From the NCBI GenBank assembly GCA_963844865.1, contig CAWJPY010000020.1, forward strand, positions 1-64,000: a stretch of 64,000 bases of DNA, given 5' to 3'. Both the position numbers and the translations under genes were made by a program. Positions 17,055-26,568 of the stretch are shown here, piece by piece. Source of the stretch: CAWJPY01 sp963844865. GTDB lineage: Bacteria > Acidobacteriota > Thermoanaerobaculia > Thermoanaerobaculales > Sulfomarinibacteraceae. Under the pieces are notes generated by a model that saw only the letters and a list, made by a program, of their open reading frames with translations, made no database searches and was not told the origin of the DNA. Each line of letters begins with the position of its first letter. Position 1 is the first letter of the stretch.

Positions 17055-19965
17055 TCAGGGGACCGGCGAAGGCTCGTCTGCGGTGGTCTCGCGGTCCGGC
17101 ATCAGGACCACCTGCACGTGGCGGTCGAGGTCGATCCAGCGCACGGCTGCCTCGCGCACGGCTGCGGGCGTGAGACCGTCGACGAGGTCATCGAAATCCA
17201 GGATCTGTCGTGGGTCCTCGCCGTGCCACAGGTGCCAGGCCAGGCTGCCGACCCAGAAGCTGTTCTCCCGGAGCTGAACCTCACGGCTGCGGCGCTGTTG
17301 CTCCTGGACCTTGGTCAGGGTCGCGGCGGATGGCCCCTGCTCCTGGAGCGCGCGGATGTCACGGAACACCGCGTCGGTGAGCTCATGCACGCGGGCGGGG
17401 TCGCAGCTGAACGAGATTCCCAGCCGTGTCTCCGAGCGCGGGAAGCGATCCGCTGAGGCCCGCACCGCCACCCCGTAGGTGCCCCCCTCGTCCTCACGGA
17501 GCCGCTCGCGGAGGCGGATCCTGAGGACCGCGGCCATGGCGCCCACGGTGAAACGATTGCGCCGGCTCCAGTCCAGGTCGTGGGTGAAGACGATCGCCAC
17601 CTCGCTCCTGGGCTCGAGGCCCCGGCTCACCGTCTCCTCGATCGCGCCGTCGGGGGCGCGCACCCCAACGTCCCGCCACTGCTCGCGGCGTCCGGTGGCC
17701 GGAAGGGTGGCGAGGTAGCGCCGGACCAGGGGGCGGAGGTCGTCGAGCTGGAAGCTGCCCACGAAGACGAAGGTGAAGTCGGAGAGGTCGGCGAAGCGGT
17801 CCTGGTAGATCTCGAACGAGCGCCCGAGGTCCATCTCGTCGACCATCTCGGTGGTCCATGGCCGTCGCCGGGGGTGGTCCTGGGTGAGGAGGCGGGTGGT
17901 GGTGTCCCAGAACTCGGGTATCGGGACGTGCGAGACGGTTCTCGATGAGACCGAGCTGACGCTGCTTCACCGACGCGAATGCCTCCTCGCTGGCGCGGGG
18001 AGCGGTGGCGTACAGGTAGATGAGCTGGAACAGGAGCTCGGCGTCCTCGGGCGAGGCGGCGCCCTTGAAGCCCTCCTCGAGCTCGGAGATGTAGGGCCGA
18101 ACGCTGACCGCCTTGTCAGCGAGGAGCTTGTGCAGCCGGGTCAGATCGAGATCGCCCACCCCCGACTGGATGATCAGCGAGGCGGCGGTCATCGCCGCGA
18201 CGTAGTCGGCGTCGGCGGTCAACGAGGTGCCTCCAGGGCTGAACGCGGTGGACACGATCTGGTCCTTCTTGAAGTCGGTGGGCTTGAGGACCACGCGCAC
18301 ACCGTTGGCCAGCCGCCACTGCGTGACGCCCAGCTCGGGGATCGTGGACTCCTCCAGGATGAGGCCCGGTTCGGGCTCGGCGGCGAGGAGGGGCGTGGTG
18401 GCCACACGGTCCTCGTAGGGCGCGATCTGCCGCGCCGAGACGCGCTCGAGGACCCCAGAGATGACGGCCTCGCTGGGAGGCTCCAGGCCTTCCTTGGCCG
18501 GCGCACTGGCGGTGATCACCCGGTCGTGCGGGGCGAGCCACTCGACCGCCAGGGCGTTCACCTCCTCCAGCGTGATGCCGGGAAGGAGCCTGGTGCCGAG
18601 CTCCACCTCGGCGACGACTCCCGGTTCCGCCTCGCCCGACAGGTACTCGCGCACGCAGGCGGCGGCGAGGGAGGCTGACTTCTGGGTGTCCCGCTCCCGG
18701 TACCACTGCTCCATGGCGCGGGCGAGCACAGCCTTCTCCCGTTTCAGCTCGCTGGCGGCAAAGCCGTGCCGCCGCACCCGCTCCGCCTCGGTTGCCAGCG
18801 CCTCCAGGCCCCGGGCCAGTTCGCCCTCGGCCACCACCGCGCCCAGGGTGTAGGCGTCCTTGCTGCGGACCAGGCTGCCGACGCCGGAGGTGGCGAGCAG
18901 GAAGGGTGGATCCGGCTCGCGGGTGCGCTCCACGAGCCGTTCGTTGAGCATGCCGTCGTACAGCCGCTCGACGATGGCGCGCCGGTAGTCGGCGACCGTG
19001 CCCATGGGACGACGGGGCAGCTTGCGGGTCAGGCCCACCCGGGTGAGGGTGGCCTCGGAATCGGTGGCAATGGCGTACAGGGTGCGCTCGTGGTCGGGTA
19101 CCTCGTAGACGGGTCGCGGACGGGGGTCGCGCGGCCCCGGGATGTCACCGAAGGCGCGTTCGATAAGCGCCCTCGCCCGGCCCGGGTCGACGTCGCCCAC
19201 CACCACCACCGCCATCAGGTCGGGTCGGTACCAGTCGTGGTAGAAGCGCACCAGCGCCTCGCGCGTGAAGCTTGCGAGCCCCTGCTCGCTGCCGATGGGC
19301 AGGCGTTCGGCGTAGCGCGATCCGGCGAACAGCACCGGCGCCTGGCGGTCGAAGATCCTGGCCCGGGCGCCGCGCCCCTCCCGCCACTCCTCGATCACCA
19401 CGCCCCGCTCGCGGTCCACCTCATCCGGGTCGAAGGTGATGGCGTGCGCCCAGTCGGCGAGCACCTCGAGGGCGGTGGCGATCCGGGTCGGATCGTCCGT
19501 GGGCACCTCGAGCCGGTAGATGGTCTCATCGAACGAGGTGGAGGCGTTGAGGTCGGGTCCGAAGCGAACCCCCATGGACTCCAGGTAGCCCACCAGCTCA
19601 CGCTTCGGGAAGTGCTCGGTGCCGTTGAACGCCATGTGCTCGATGAAGTGCGCCAGCCCGAGCTGGTCGTCATCCTCGAGCACCGAGCCGGCGTTCACCA
19701 CCAGCCGCAGCTCGACGCGCTGGCGGGGCTCGTCGTTGTGGCGCAGATAGATGGTGAGACCGTTGGCGAGTCGGCCGCGGGTCACCGCCGGATCGAAGGG
19801 CAGGGGCTCGGCCGCCGCCGTCGAGCGCGGGGTGGGGGAGGGGATCGCCGTAGCTGCCGGCGCCGCGCCGCCTCGGACCGCGGTCGTGGGCGGCGGGCCG
19901 CTGGCGCAGCCGGCGGCGGCGATGAGGGCTGCGAGCCCCCAGCGCGCGAGACGGCGGGGTCTCAT
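17055..19965 (-). CDS. M16-family zinc metalloprotease, two-domain lipoprotein (one frameshift)
   Basis: About 970 residues after rejoining. A lipoprotein leader (RWGLAALIAAAGC) follows the ATG at 19965; a GTG at 20001 is possible but less likely. The inverted zinc motif HFIEH with a downstream EEWREGRG gives the catalytic first half; the second half is the inactive-type M16 repeat (FSPGGTSLTADADYVAAM ... FTFVFVGSFQLDDLRPLV). The family degrades peptides, often in pairs or as fused halves as here. One extra base near 17913-17915 splits the gene (LARPDTR in one frame, FWDTTTRLLTQDHP in the other). Periplasmic or outer-membrane-linked peptide turnover is the likely role. Confidence 0.88.
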
Positions 19966-20149
19966 GGTCTCTCGGGGAACGCTCGGTCTCTTCACGGTCA
20001 CACGACCGTACCACGACCGTCGCCCCGGTCTCGATCATGTGTGTGGAGCGGACGCCGCCCACGGCGGAGCCTCCGACGGCGGCGGGTCCGAAGGGGGCGC
20101 TGCCTCGGATATGGGCGCAGACGCGAGAAAGGCCGTGTTTTCCGGTAGA

Positions 20150-21115
20150 TCAGTACCAGAGACCGGAGGAGTGCCGCCAGCGGGGAGGCTGGGAGTGGGG
20201 CGGGCCCAGGTCGGAGTCGCGGAAGAGGACGGCCTCCTCGGCCGCCGCCTGCCGGGGCTCGGGCTCGAGCTCCAGCTCCAGGAGCCGGCGCACGCGCTCC
20301 GAAGTGACCGGGTGCGTGCGCAGCACGGAGGGCTCGGGCACGCCGTGTCCGGGCAGGAGGATGCGCCGCCACATGCCCCCCTGCAGCCGCTCCAGCTTGG
20401 CCAGCGCCGAGGCCAGGCCGCGGGGGTCGCCCGTGAGCTGCACCGCCCCCAGGTCGGCCTCGTACTCGCGGGTGCGGGAGAGGGCGAGCTGGAGCAGCCC
20501 GGAGACGGTGGGCGCCGCCAGGAGCAGGAGCACGAACAGCCAGGGGACGGTCACCCGGCCCATGAGCAGGAGGGGCAGGTTGATGAGGAGCAGGATCTGT
20601 CCGAACAGAGCCAGGAAGCGGGTCATGCGGCCGAGCAGGTCGGCGAGCCCCATGACCCGCAGGTCGTTGCCGGCGACGTGGCTGATCTCGTGGGCGAGGA
20701 CGCCGGCCAGCTCGCGGGTGGACAGCCGCCGCAGGAGGCAGTCGGTGACGGCGATGGAGGAGTCGCCCCGGTGGCCCACGGTGAAGGCGTTGCAGATGGT
20801 GCTCGGGACGTAGAAGAGCCGCGGCGGGCTCATCAGGCCGGCCCGGTGCGCCAGCCCCCGCACCAGGCGGGTCAGCCCGGGGGCCTCGACGGGGCTCAGG
20901 GGCCGCGCCCGATAGAGCCGCATGATCAGCGACGGTGACAGTCGCGACCCGAGGACGGCGGCCACCGCACCGGCGGCGGCGAGGATGGCGAGGCCGACGC
21001 CGCCGGCCAGGGTCCAACCCAGCGCGGCCAACAGGACCAGCATCGCCCCCACCAGGAGCAGGGTGTGGGTGAGGTTCTCCCGGCGGTGGGCGCGGATCCT
21101 GTCGAGGTCGGTCAT
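20150..21115 (-). CDS. M48-family (HtpX-like) membrane zinc protease
   Basis: 321 residues. Two N-terminal helices (about 17-55), then the active site HEISH (HExxH; about residues 137-141), two more helices (about 157-200), and the downstream glutamate in SRTREYEADLGAVQLTGD. FNAFTVGHRGDSS-like sequence (CNAFTVGHRGDSSIAV) ahead of the zinc site is typical of HtpX. Family members degrade misfolded membrane proteins. ATG 21115 follows ggaggctcgccc. It is 50 bp from the oxidoreductase gene on the same strand and may be cotranscribed with it. Confidence 0.92.
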   Translation of the reverse strand: MTDLDRIRAHRRENLTHTLLLVGAMLVLLAALGWTLAGGVGLAILAAAGAVAAVLGSRLSPSLIMRLYRARPLSPVEAPGLTRLVRGLAHRAGLMSPPRLFYVPSTICNAFTVGHRGDSSIAVTDCLLRRLSTRELAGVLAHEISHVAGNDLRVMGLADLLGRMTRFLALFGQILLLINLPLLLMGRVTVPWLFVLLLLAAPTVSGLLQLALSRTREYEADLGAVQLTGDPRGLASALAKLERLQGGMWRRILLPGHGVPEPSVLRTHPVTSERVRRLLELELEPEPRQAAAEEAVLFRDSDLGPPHSQPPRWRHSSGLWY

Positions 21116-21165
21116 GGGCGAGCCTCCTCGGACGACGGCCGGCGAGGTGCGCTCCCGAGCACGGC

Positions 21166-22107
21166 TCAGCCCCCCGCGGCGTCCCGTCGCTGCAGCCAGT
21201 CGAGGGTGGCCGGGATGGACTCCTCGTACGGAGTGGTCGCCGCCTCGCCGAGAAGCCCCCGCAGCCGGGAGCCGTCGAAGTGGATGGGCTTCACGTAGTG
21301 GGGGAGCATGGGCCGGAAGGCCCTGAGCGTGGGGGAGAAGGCGCTCATGATTTCGAGGATGTAGCGCGGCGCCGCGCGCACCTTCACCGGCCGCCCGAGG
21401 TGCCGGCCGGCGATCTCGCCGGCGCGCTCGGGGCTCAGCCCGCCGGAGCCGGGGACGATCCAGGAGCGGCCGTAGGCCTCGTCCCGGTCCAGCAGGTTGG
21501 CCACCATGTGCATGGCGTCGGGGACGTAGGCGTACTCGCGCTCGCAGTCGGCGGCGCCCAGAAAGCCCATCGCCCGGCCCTCGACGGCCTCCTCCAGGGG
21601 GCGCTGCAGGGTACTGGTGTGGACCTCGGGGCCAAAGAAGTCGGGGAGGTGGGCCACCGCGCCCCCCGCCGCGAGGAAGACGTCCTCGGCCCGGCGCCGC
21701 GCCTGGATGTAGGGATTGCCGTCCACCCTGGGGTGGTCCTCGTCCACGGGGAGCCGTTGCACGGGGAGGAAGGCCCAGTAGCTGGACACGTGGAGGCAGC
21801 GGGCGCCGGTGGCGTCCGCCCCGGCGACGACGGCGCGGGCCGCCACCTCGTGCTGGTCGATGCGATCGGCGGGCAGCCCGATGCAGCTCACCACCAGGTC
21901 GCACCCCGCCACCGCCTCCCGCATCTCCTCCACCGCGAGGGCGTCGGCCGCGACGCGCTCCACATCCTGTGCGGGAAAGGCGGCTTCGAGGTTCGCGGTG
22001 CTGCGGGAGATCACCCGCACCCGGCGGCCGCGGGCGACGAGCTCCCGTCCGAGGTGGATCCCCGTGGGGCCGGTGGCCCCGACGATGGCGACCTGCTCGA
22101 GCTTCAT
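21166..22107 (-). CDS. NAD(P)-binding Rossmann protein, NmrA/NDR-like
   Basis: 313 residues starting MKLEQVAIVGATGPTGIHLGREL; GATGPTG is the dinucleotide-binding turn and R(V)ISRST the NADP-preferring region. No complete SDR YxxxK can be assigned with confidence (SSYWAF ... YIQARRRAED), so it may be an atypical SDR that senses or reduces a small molecule. The substrate is unknown. The start at 22107 is chosen because the Rossmann strand begins right there; longer starts add unrelated residues. Confidence 0.85.
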   Translation of the reverse strand: MKLEQVAIVGATGPTGIHLGRELVARGRRVRVISRSTANLEAAFPAQDVERVAADALAVEEMREAVAGCDLVVSCIGLPADRIDQHEVAARAVVAGADATGARCLHVSSYWAFLPVQRLPVDEDHPRVDGNPYIQARRRAEDVFLAAGGAVAHLPDFFGPEVHTSTLQRPLEEAVEGRAMGFLGAADCEREYAYVPDAMHMVANLLDRDEAYGRSWIVPGSGGLSPERAGEIAGRHLGRPVKVRAAPRYILEIMSAFSPTLRAFRPMLPHYVKPIHFDGSRLRGLLGEAATTPYEESIPATLDWLQRRDAAGG

Positions 22108-22818
22108 GGCCGGCTCCCCGCAGCCTTCGCGGCTGCCTGCGTACGCCCCCTGCAACCATCCGCGCCGTGCCGGTCTTCCGGGCTCGCCGTACCGCGATCA
22201 GCGGCAGCGGTCAGCGATCGCGTCCGAAGCCGGCGTCAGGGGACAGAGGTAGCTCCCAGCGACAGTGGACAGCGGCCGGGGCCGGCCCCAGCGACCGGGA
22301 ACAGCGGTCCCCGGCGGTGACTGCGACCGGCGGCGGGAATCAGCGTCAGCGAACAGCGACTGCGGCAGTGGTCAGCGCCAGCGTCCGCGGGCGGCGGCAG
22401 CGGACCTCCGCTCGCTGCCAATGACACACCCTTGTTCTGTCATGGTGAGCGAGGAGAGAGCCGTACGCGGCGAGCGACGAGTCGAACCATCCCCCGAAGG
22501 TCCGTGGGACGCCTCCCAGCCACGACTCTGGTGCTCTCAGGGGATTCTTCGACTCGCTCCGGCGGACCGACCCTCGCTCAGAATGACAGGCGACCTGGAC
22601 GTTCCACCGTCTCCGCGCGGCCCCGTGTCATTCCATGTGACACCGCCGCGCGGGGCGTAACGATGCTCAGGGTGACGTGGAGGTCGGGGTGGCCGACCGT
22701 CTCCACAGGACGGCGGTCGTTCTGTCTCGCTGCGTTCCTCGCTCCGGTGTCAGCGGGGGCAGGCGGGGGCTTTGCTTTTTCGCGCCTCTGCGTTTTCTTC
22801 TTGGGTGGGTGGGTGGCC
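22108..22818. repeat. 711-bp repeat-only gap: F5 block, F1 copy, F4 tract
   Basis: 22195-22405 is an F5 block of degenerate 6/7-nt words (gcggca, gcgatca, gcgacc, gcgaaca). 22438-22588 is an F1 element with its linker to about 22680. 22735-22815 is an F4 tract read on the minus strand (ttttcgcgcctctgcgttttcttc). No gene is supported. Confidence 0.75.
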
Positions 22819-23706
22819 CTATGCGTCGACGGCGAGCTGTTTGGCCCAGACGTGCATGTCCTCGAAGCGGCCGGCGATGTGGCAGTTGTTGATCAGGGTC
22901 CCGGTCCACCGGTAGCCGCGGTTGTAGAAGACGCGGTTCATGCCCACGGAGCGGGCGCGGGCCACGGTGTACAGGTTGGGGATGCCGCCCTGGGCCATGT
23001 CGTCCTCGAGGGCCGCCAGCAGGAGCTGCGCCAGGCCGAGGCCGCGCTCGCTGGGCAGGGTGGCGAAGTCGGTCATCTCGGCGTTGGCCAGGTCCCGGTT
23101 GGTCTCGGCCGAGGCGGCCGCCACCAGTCTCCCCTCGCCGTCCCGCACGATGCGGTAGACCACGTGCGACTGCATGGTCCCGACCAGGTAGTCCACCTCG
23201 GTGATGGGGAAGGGGTAGCTGGCGAAGACCTCGCCATAGAGGACGGCCAGGTCCTCGGCATCCTCGGGGACTGCCCGGGTGAGCACGTAACCTGGAGGCA
23301 GGGGACCGAGGGAGGGGTCGGCGGGCCGCGCCTGGATGATCTCCAGGATCTCCTGCTCGCGCTCCAGGTGGGGCTGCTCGCGGCGTCGGGGATCGGTGAA
23401 GGTGGACATGACCGCCGCCGGCCGCCCCCGGAAGTAGCCGGGGATGGTGGCCTCCATCTCGAGCCCGCCCTCTTCCAGCTCCGGCCGGTCCTGGACGGGC
23501 GCCTTCAGGAACACCTTCCCATAGCCGGCGCGGCGCGCCCGCTCGCGCAGGGCCTCGGCCATGGAGCCGAGGTCGGGGCCCCGGAAGTGGAGCACCTGGA
23601 TGCGCCGGTTCAGGTCTGACAGGACGATGTCGGCGTGGAAGTCACCGTCGCCGATCTCGGAGCGGACGTCCTGCTGCATCTCCAGGTCCTCGGCGGGGCT
23701 GCTCAT
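22819..23706 (-). CDS. ablB: Beta-lysine N-acetyltransferase
   Basis: 295 residues. The N-terminal half is the extension peculiar to the putative beta-lysine acetyltransferase family (DIVLSDLNRRIQVLHFRG, GYGKVFLKAP); the C-terminal half is a GNAT fold with the acetyl-CoA loop in the region SERGLGLAQLLLAALEDDM. It would acetylate beta-lysine on the epsilon nitrogen to give the compatible solute N-epsilon-acetyl-beta-lysine. The start at 23706 overlaps the ablA stop by four bases (ATGA), the usual gene pairing. A longer open frame upstream lies inside ablA and is a shadow. Confidence 0.92.
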   Translation of the reverse strand: MSSPAEDLEMQQDVRSEIGDGDFHADIVLSDLNRRIQVLHFRGPDLGSMAEALRERARRAGYGKVFLKAPVQDRPELEEGGLEMEATIPGYFRGRPAAVMSTFTDPRRREQPHLEREQEILEIIQARPADPSLGPLPPGYVLTRAVPEDAEDLAVLYGEVFASYPFPITEVDYLVGTMQSHVVYRIVRDGEGRLVAAASAETNRDLANAEMTDFATLPSERGLGLAQLLLAALEDDMAQGGIPNLYTVARARSVGMNRVFYNRGYRWTGTLINNCHIAGRFEDMHVWAKQLAVDA

Positions 23707-25040
23707 GCGCTCTCCTCGGCGGGCGAGTGCCCGTCCCGCTCCTCGACGGAGGCGAGGGCGGGCACCAGGGCGATGTTCTCCGGATCGTCGTCGAAGAGGC
23801 CGGCGACGCCACCGGGCAGGATGCCGCTGCGCTCGGTCTCGCGGCAGTAGGCGCAGGGATGACCGTCGCTGCACATGCCGACGTACTCCTTGGGCTCCTC
23901 GTAGGCGACGATCCGCCCCTCGAAGTTGCGCAGCACCACCTTGTGCTCGTGCTGGGAGACCAGGTAGTTGGGCCGCACGGGGATCTTGCCGCCGCCGCCG
24001 GGCGCATCCACCACGAAGGTGGGCACCGCGATCCCCGAGATGTGGCCGCGCAGGTGCTCCATGATCTCGACGCCCTTGGCCACGGTGGTCCGGAAGTGCT
24101 CGAGCCCTTCGGCGAGGTCGCACTGGTAGATGTAGTAGGGCCGCACCCGGTTCGCGGTGAGCTTGTGCATGAGGGCGCGCATCAGCGCCCAGCAGTCGTT
24201 GACGCCCCGCAGCAGGACCGACTGGTTGCCGAGGGGGATGCCGGCGTCGGCCATGATGGCCAGGGCCGCCTCGGACTCGGGGGTGAACTCCTTGGGCACG
24301 TTGAAGTGGGTGTTGACGTAGATGGGGTGGTAGCGCCGCAGCATCCGGACGAGCTCGGGCGTGATCCGCTGCGGCATGGTGACCGGGGTGCGGGTGCCGA
24401 AGCGGATGATCTCCACCGACGGCACCTCCTCGCGCAGCCGCCGCAGCAGGTGCTCGATCCTGGCGTCCGAGAGGAGGAAGGGATCGCCGCCGGACAGCAG
24501 CACGTCGCGGATCTCCGGGTGGCTCTTCAGGTAGGCGATGCCGGCGTCGACCTGGGCGTCCGTGATGGGCGCCGGGCTCTCACCCACCTTGCGTTTGCGG
24601 GTGCAGTGCCGGCACAGCATGGCGCACTCCTGCATGATGACCCACAGCACCCGGTCCGGGTAGCGGTGGGTCATGCCCGGCGCCACGGCGTCCCCGTCCT
24701 CGTTCAGCGGGTCCTCGATGTCGAAGTCGCTGATGGCCAGCTCGCCCTCGCCCGGGACCGCCTGCAGCCGGATCGGACACTCCGGGTTGTCGCGATCCAT
24801 CAACGAGGCGTAGTAGGGAGTGATGGCGAAGCGGAAGCGATCCAGCGCCCGCTCGATGGTCCGTTGCTCGCGAGGGCTGATGGGGATCACCCGGGCCAGC
24901 GCCTCCGCCGAGGTGATGCGGTTGCGCATCTGCCAGTGCCAGTCGCGCCAGCTCTCCGTGGGCACGTCGCGCCAGATGGAGCGTTCCTTGTACGGCAGCT
25001 CGTGGCCCGGCCCGCCCGGACGTCGTTCGGTAGAAGCCAT
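23703..25040 (-). CDS. ablA: Lysine 2,3-aminomutase
   Basis: 445 residues, standard length. The radical-SAM cluster motif CxxxCxxC is at residues 139, 143 and 146 (CAMLCRHC); the PLP lysine lies in DAPGGGGKIPV (K352); the zinc-binding C-terminal cysteines are present (GMCSDGHPCAYCRET). It converts L-alpha-lysine to L-beta-lysine using SAM, PLP and a 4Fe-4S cluster. With ablB directly downstream the product is most likely acetylated as an osmolyte rather than fermented. The enzyme is oxygen-sensitive in other bacteria. An AT-rich putative promoter lies at 25155-25185. Confidence 0.96.
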   Translation of the reverse strand: MASTERRPGGPGHELPYKERSIWRDVPTESWRDWHWQMRNRITSAEALARVIPISPREQRTIERALDRFRFAITPYYASLMDRDNPECPIRLQAVPGEGELAISDFDIEDPLNEDGDAVAPGMTHRYPDRVLWVIMQECAMLCRHCTRKRKVGESPAPITDAQVDAGIAYLKSHPEIRDVLLSGGDPFLLSDARIEHLLRRLREEVPSVEIIRFGTRTPVTMPQRITPELVRMLRRYHPIYVNTHFNVPKEFTPESEAALAIMADAGIPLGNQSVLLRGVNDCWALMRALMHKLTANRVRPYYIYQCDLAEGLEHFRTTVAKGVEIMEHLRGHISGIAVPTFVVDAPGGGGKIPVRPNYLVSQHEHKVVLRNFEGRIVAYEEPKEYVGMCSDGHPCAYCRETERSGILPGGVAGLFDDDPENIALVPALASVEERDGHSPAEESA

Positions 25041-25154
25041 TGCGATGTCCTTTCACCCGACTGGATTGGCTAGCTGATGCCCGAGGGCGTGATGGCGCCG
25101 CCACCGATTGGAGGTGTGTGCGGTGACCAGAGGAAGATCAAGCGGCTCCCCATC

Positions 25155-25186
25155 GTGAAAGAAAGCATAGCATAGAAAGCAATTCC
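25155..25186 (-). promoter_or_regulatory. Putative ablAB promoter/operator with direct repeats
   Basis: On the minus strand this AT-rich island contains GCTTTCT-ATGCTAT-GCTTTCT, that is two GCTTTCT copies 14 bp apart around an ATGCTAT centre, with two TATGCT hexamers that resemble -10 boxes. It lies between marR and ablA, about 115 bp upstream of the ablA start, and is unlike the surrounding GC-rich sequence. It could bind the MarR regulator encoded upstream. Confidence 0.4.
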
Positions 25187-25204
25187 GTGCTGAGACGAGG
25201 TCCT

Positions 25205-25768
25205 TCAACGCCCCCCGTCGCCGTTGCTCGAGGGGCCCAGGAAGGCCCCGGTCTGCTCCGAGCTGGCGCTGAGGGGGCCGGTGGAGAGGATCGGGCCCGC
25301 CCGTACCTCGTCGGCCTCCATGAGGGCGACGATCCGCTGCAGGGAGGCGAGGATCAAGGTCTGCTCCCAGTCGGCGAGGTCCGCGAAGCGCTCCTCGAAG
25401 TGCTCCTGGAGCAGCGGCGGCGCCTCCTCCAGGGCCCGCCGTGCGGCCGTCGTGGGGCTCACCAGGACCTTGCGGCGGTCACCGGTGCTGCGGCTGCGGT
25501 GCGCCAACCCCTTGCGTTCGAGGCGGTCGAGAATGCCCGTGACCGTTGGCTGGCTGAGGCTCACCGCCCGGGCGAGCTCGCCCACCGTCCGCGCCTCTCC
25601 GTCCATGAGCTCCTTGAGGAGCACGAGCTGCGGGCCGGTCAGTCCGTAGCGCTGGACCAGGGTGCGGGAGTGCAGGTCGATGGCCCTGATGATGCGGCGC
25701 AGGGCCGCCGTCACCTGCCGGCTGATGGATGCCTGCGTCTCGATCCTTCGTTCTCTGGCGGTCACCAT
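25205..25768 (-). CDS. MarR-family transcriptional regulator
   Basis: 187 residues with a winged-helix core: LTGPQLVLLKELMDGEARTV, recognition region LSQPTVTGILDRLERKGL and wing RSRSTGDRRKVLVSPT. The start at 25768 follows gggaggaccggg; the frame is open further upstream but without MarR homology. It precedes ablAB on the same strand (164-bp gap holding an AT-rich repeat) and is the obvious candidate to control them in response to osmotic or chemical stress; that link is inference. The Gly/Ser-rich C-terminal tail (about 25 residues) is unusual. Confidence 0.92.
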   Translation of the reverse strand: MVTARERRIETQASISRQVTAALRRIIRAIDLHSRTLVQRYGLTGPQLVLLKELMDGEARTVGELARAVSLSQPTVTGILDRLERKGLAHRSRSTGDRRKVLVSPTTAARRALEEAPPLLQEHFEERFADLADWEQTLILASLQRIVALMEADEVRAGPILSTGPLSASSEQTGAFLGPSSNGDGGR

Positions 25769-25857
25769 CCCGGTCCTCCCGTCAAGGAATGTGCTTCCCC
25801 CATGTCGCACCGCCAGTGGGCGGCGGGATAGCCCTGCCGCGCCATGGCCTGGATGGA

Positions 25858-25893
25858 TTCTAACATTTTGCACACGATATATTCTTGGCCAGG
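25858..25893 (-). promoter_or_regulatory. AT-rich island upstream of marR
   Basis: Minus-strand sequence AAGAATATATCG-TGTGCAAAATGTTAGAATCC lies about 90-125 bp upstream of the marR start and contains TAGAAT and TATATC hexamers usable as -10 boxes. It stands out sharply from the GC-rich background, so a promoter is likely; exact elements are not resolved. Confidence 0.35.
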
Positions 25894-26026
25894 GCACGGT
25901 GACCTGCACCGCGTTCTCAGGTTCCGCAGACACCCCTGGGGCACCGTCGCCAACCGTGCCCACGACATGAAACGCCGGTGGGCATCCCAGGCCGCTCGTC
26001 CCTGGCAGCTCGACCTCGGCATCACG

Positions 26027-26243
26027 AGAGAGGGTGCCAGGCACCGCCACCTGTGGAGCGAAAGGGTCTCACGATCCGTCTTCGACGGTGCCTGGCACCC
26101 CCTCTGGCCTCCCCGAAGCGACACGTCTCGCGACGCGCCGATTCTGTCGACGGGCTCCCCGTGGTTGCCACCGCTGACACCTTCACGACCGCACTCCACG
26201 CACGGTTGGTCCGGCCCGCCGCGTGAAGGTGTCACCAGCGGCG
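26027..26243. repeat. Composite repeat: F2 (26027-26107), spacer, F3 hairpin (26165-26243)
   Basis: F2 subfamily A (gagagagggtgccaggcacc ... ggtgcctggcaccccctctgg) is followed by the linker gacgcgccgattctgtcgacg and then F3. The F3 inner stem here is GACACCTTCACG pairing with CGTGAAGGTGTC, 12 bp perfect, differing from other copies by compensated changes. Within the 800-bp gap 25769-26568 the remaining parts are the marR upstream region and an F4 tract at about 26325-26450; no gene is supported. Confidence 0.85.
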
Positions 26244-26324
26244 CGCCCGAGGGAGGGGCTCTTCTCAGCGGCGCCCACGATCCTGCGTGAGCAGATGGCC
26301 GCCAACGGAAGCCGCCAGGTCGGG

Positions 26325-26450
26325 CCGGTGCGCGGCTCTGCATCTCTGCGCCTCTGCGTTCGTTCTTCTCCCCGGGGCGGGTGGGGGCTTTGCGCCTTCG
26401 CGTCCTTGCGCCTTTGCGTTGAATTCTTGGGTGGACGGTCGGTTTTGCGT
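26325..26450. repeat. F4 purine-rich repeat tract (inverted)
   Basis: Minus-strand reading gives the usual units (aacgcaaaggcgcaagg, gcgaaggcgcaaagcccccacccgccccgg, gaacgcagaggcgcagag). It lies between the F3 copy and the terminator of the BNR-repeat gene. Confidence 0.7.
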
Positions 26451-26510
26451 TCTCTCGTCTCCTCGGGTGGGCGAGCGGCGCCGCACCCGCGCCGCGCCGG
26501 ACATGAAAGA

Positions 26511-26539
26511 AGCCCGCGCAGCGTGGCGCTGCGCGGGCT
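26511..26539 (-). terminator. Rho-independent terminator of the BNR-repeat gene
   Basis: A perfect 13-bp stem AGCCCGCGCAGCG / CGCTGCGCGGGCT with a 3-nt loop lies 30 bp past the stop codon of the minus-strand gene and is followed, in that direction, by a T-rich run (TCTTTCAT). This is the clearest intrinsic terminator in the window. Confidence 0.8.
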
Positions 26540-26568
26540 GGTTGGATGAGCTGTAGTGGAGGCGGATG

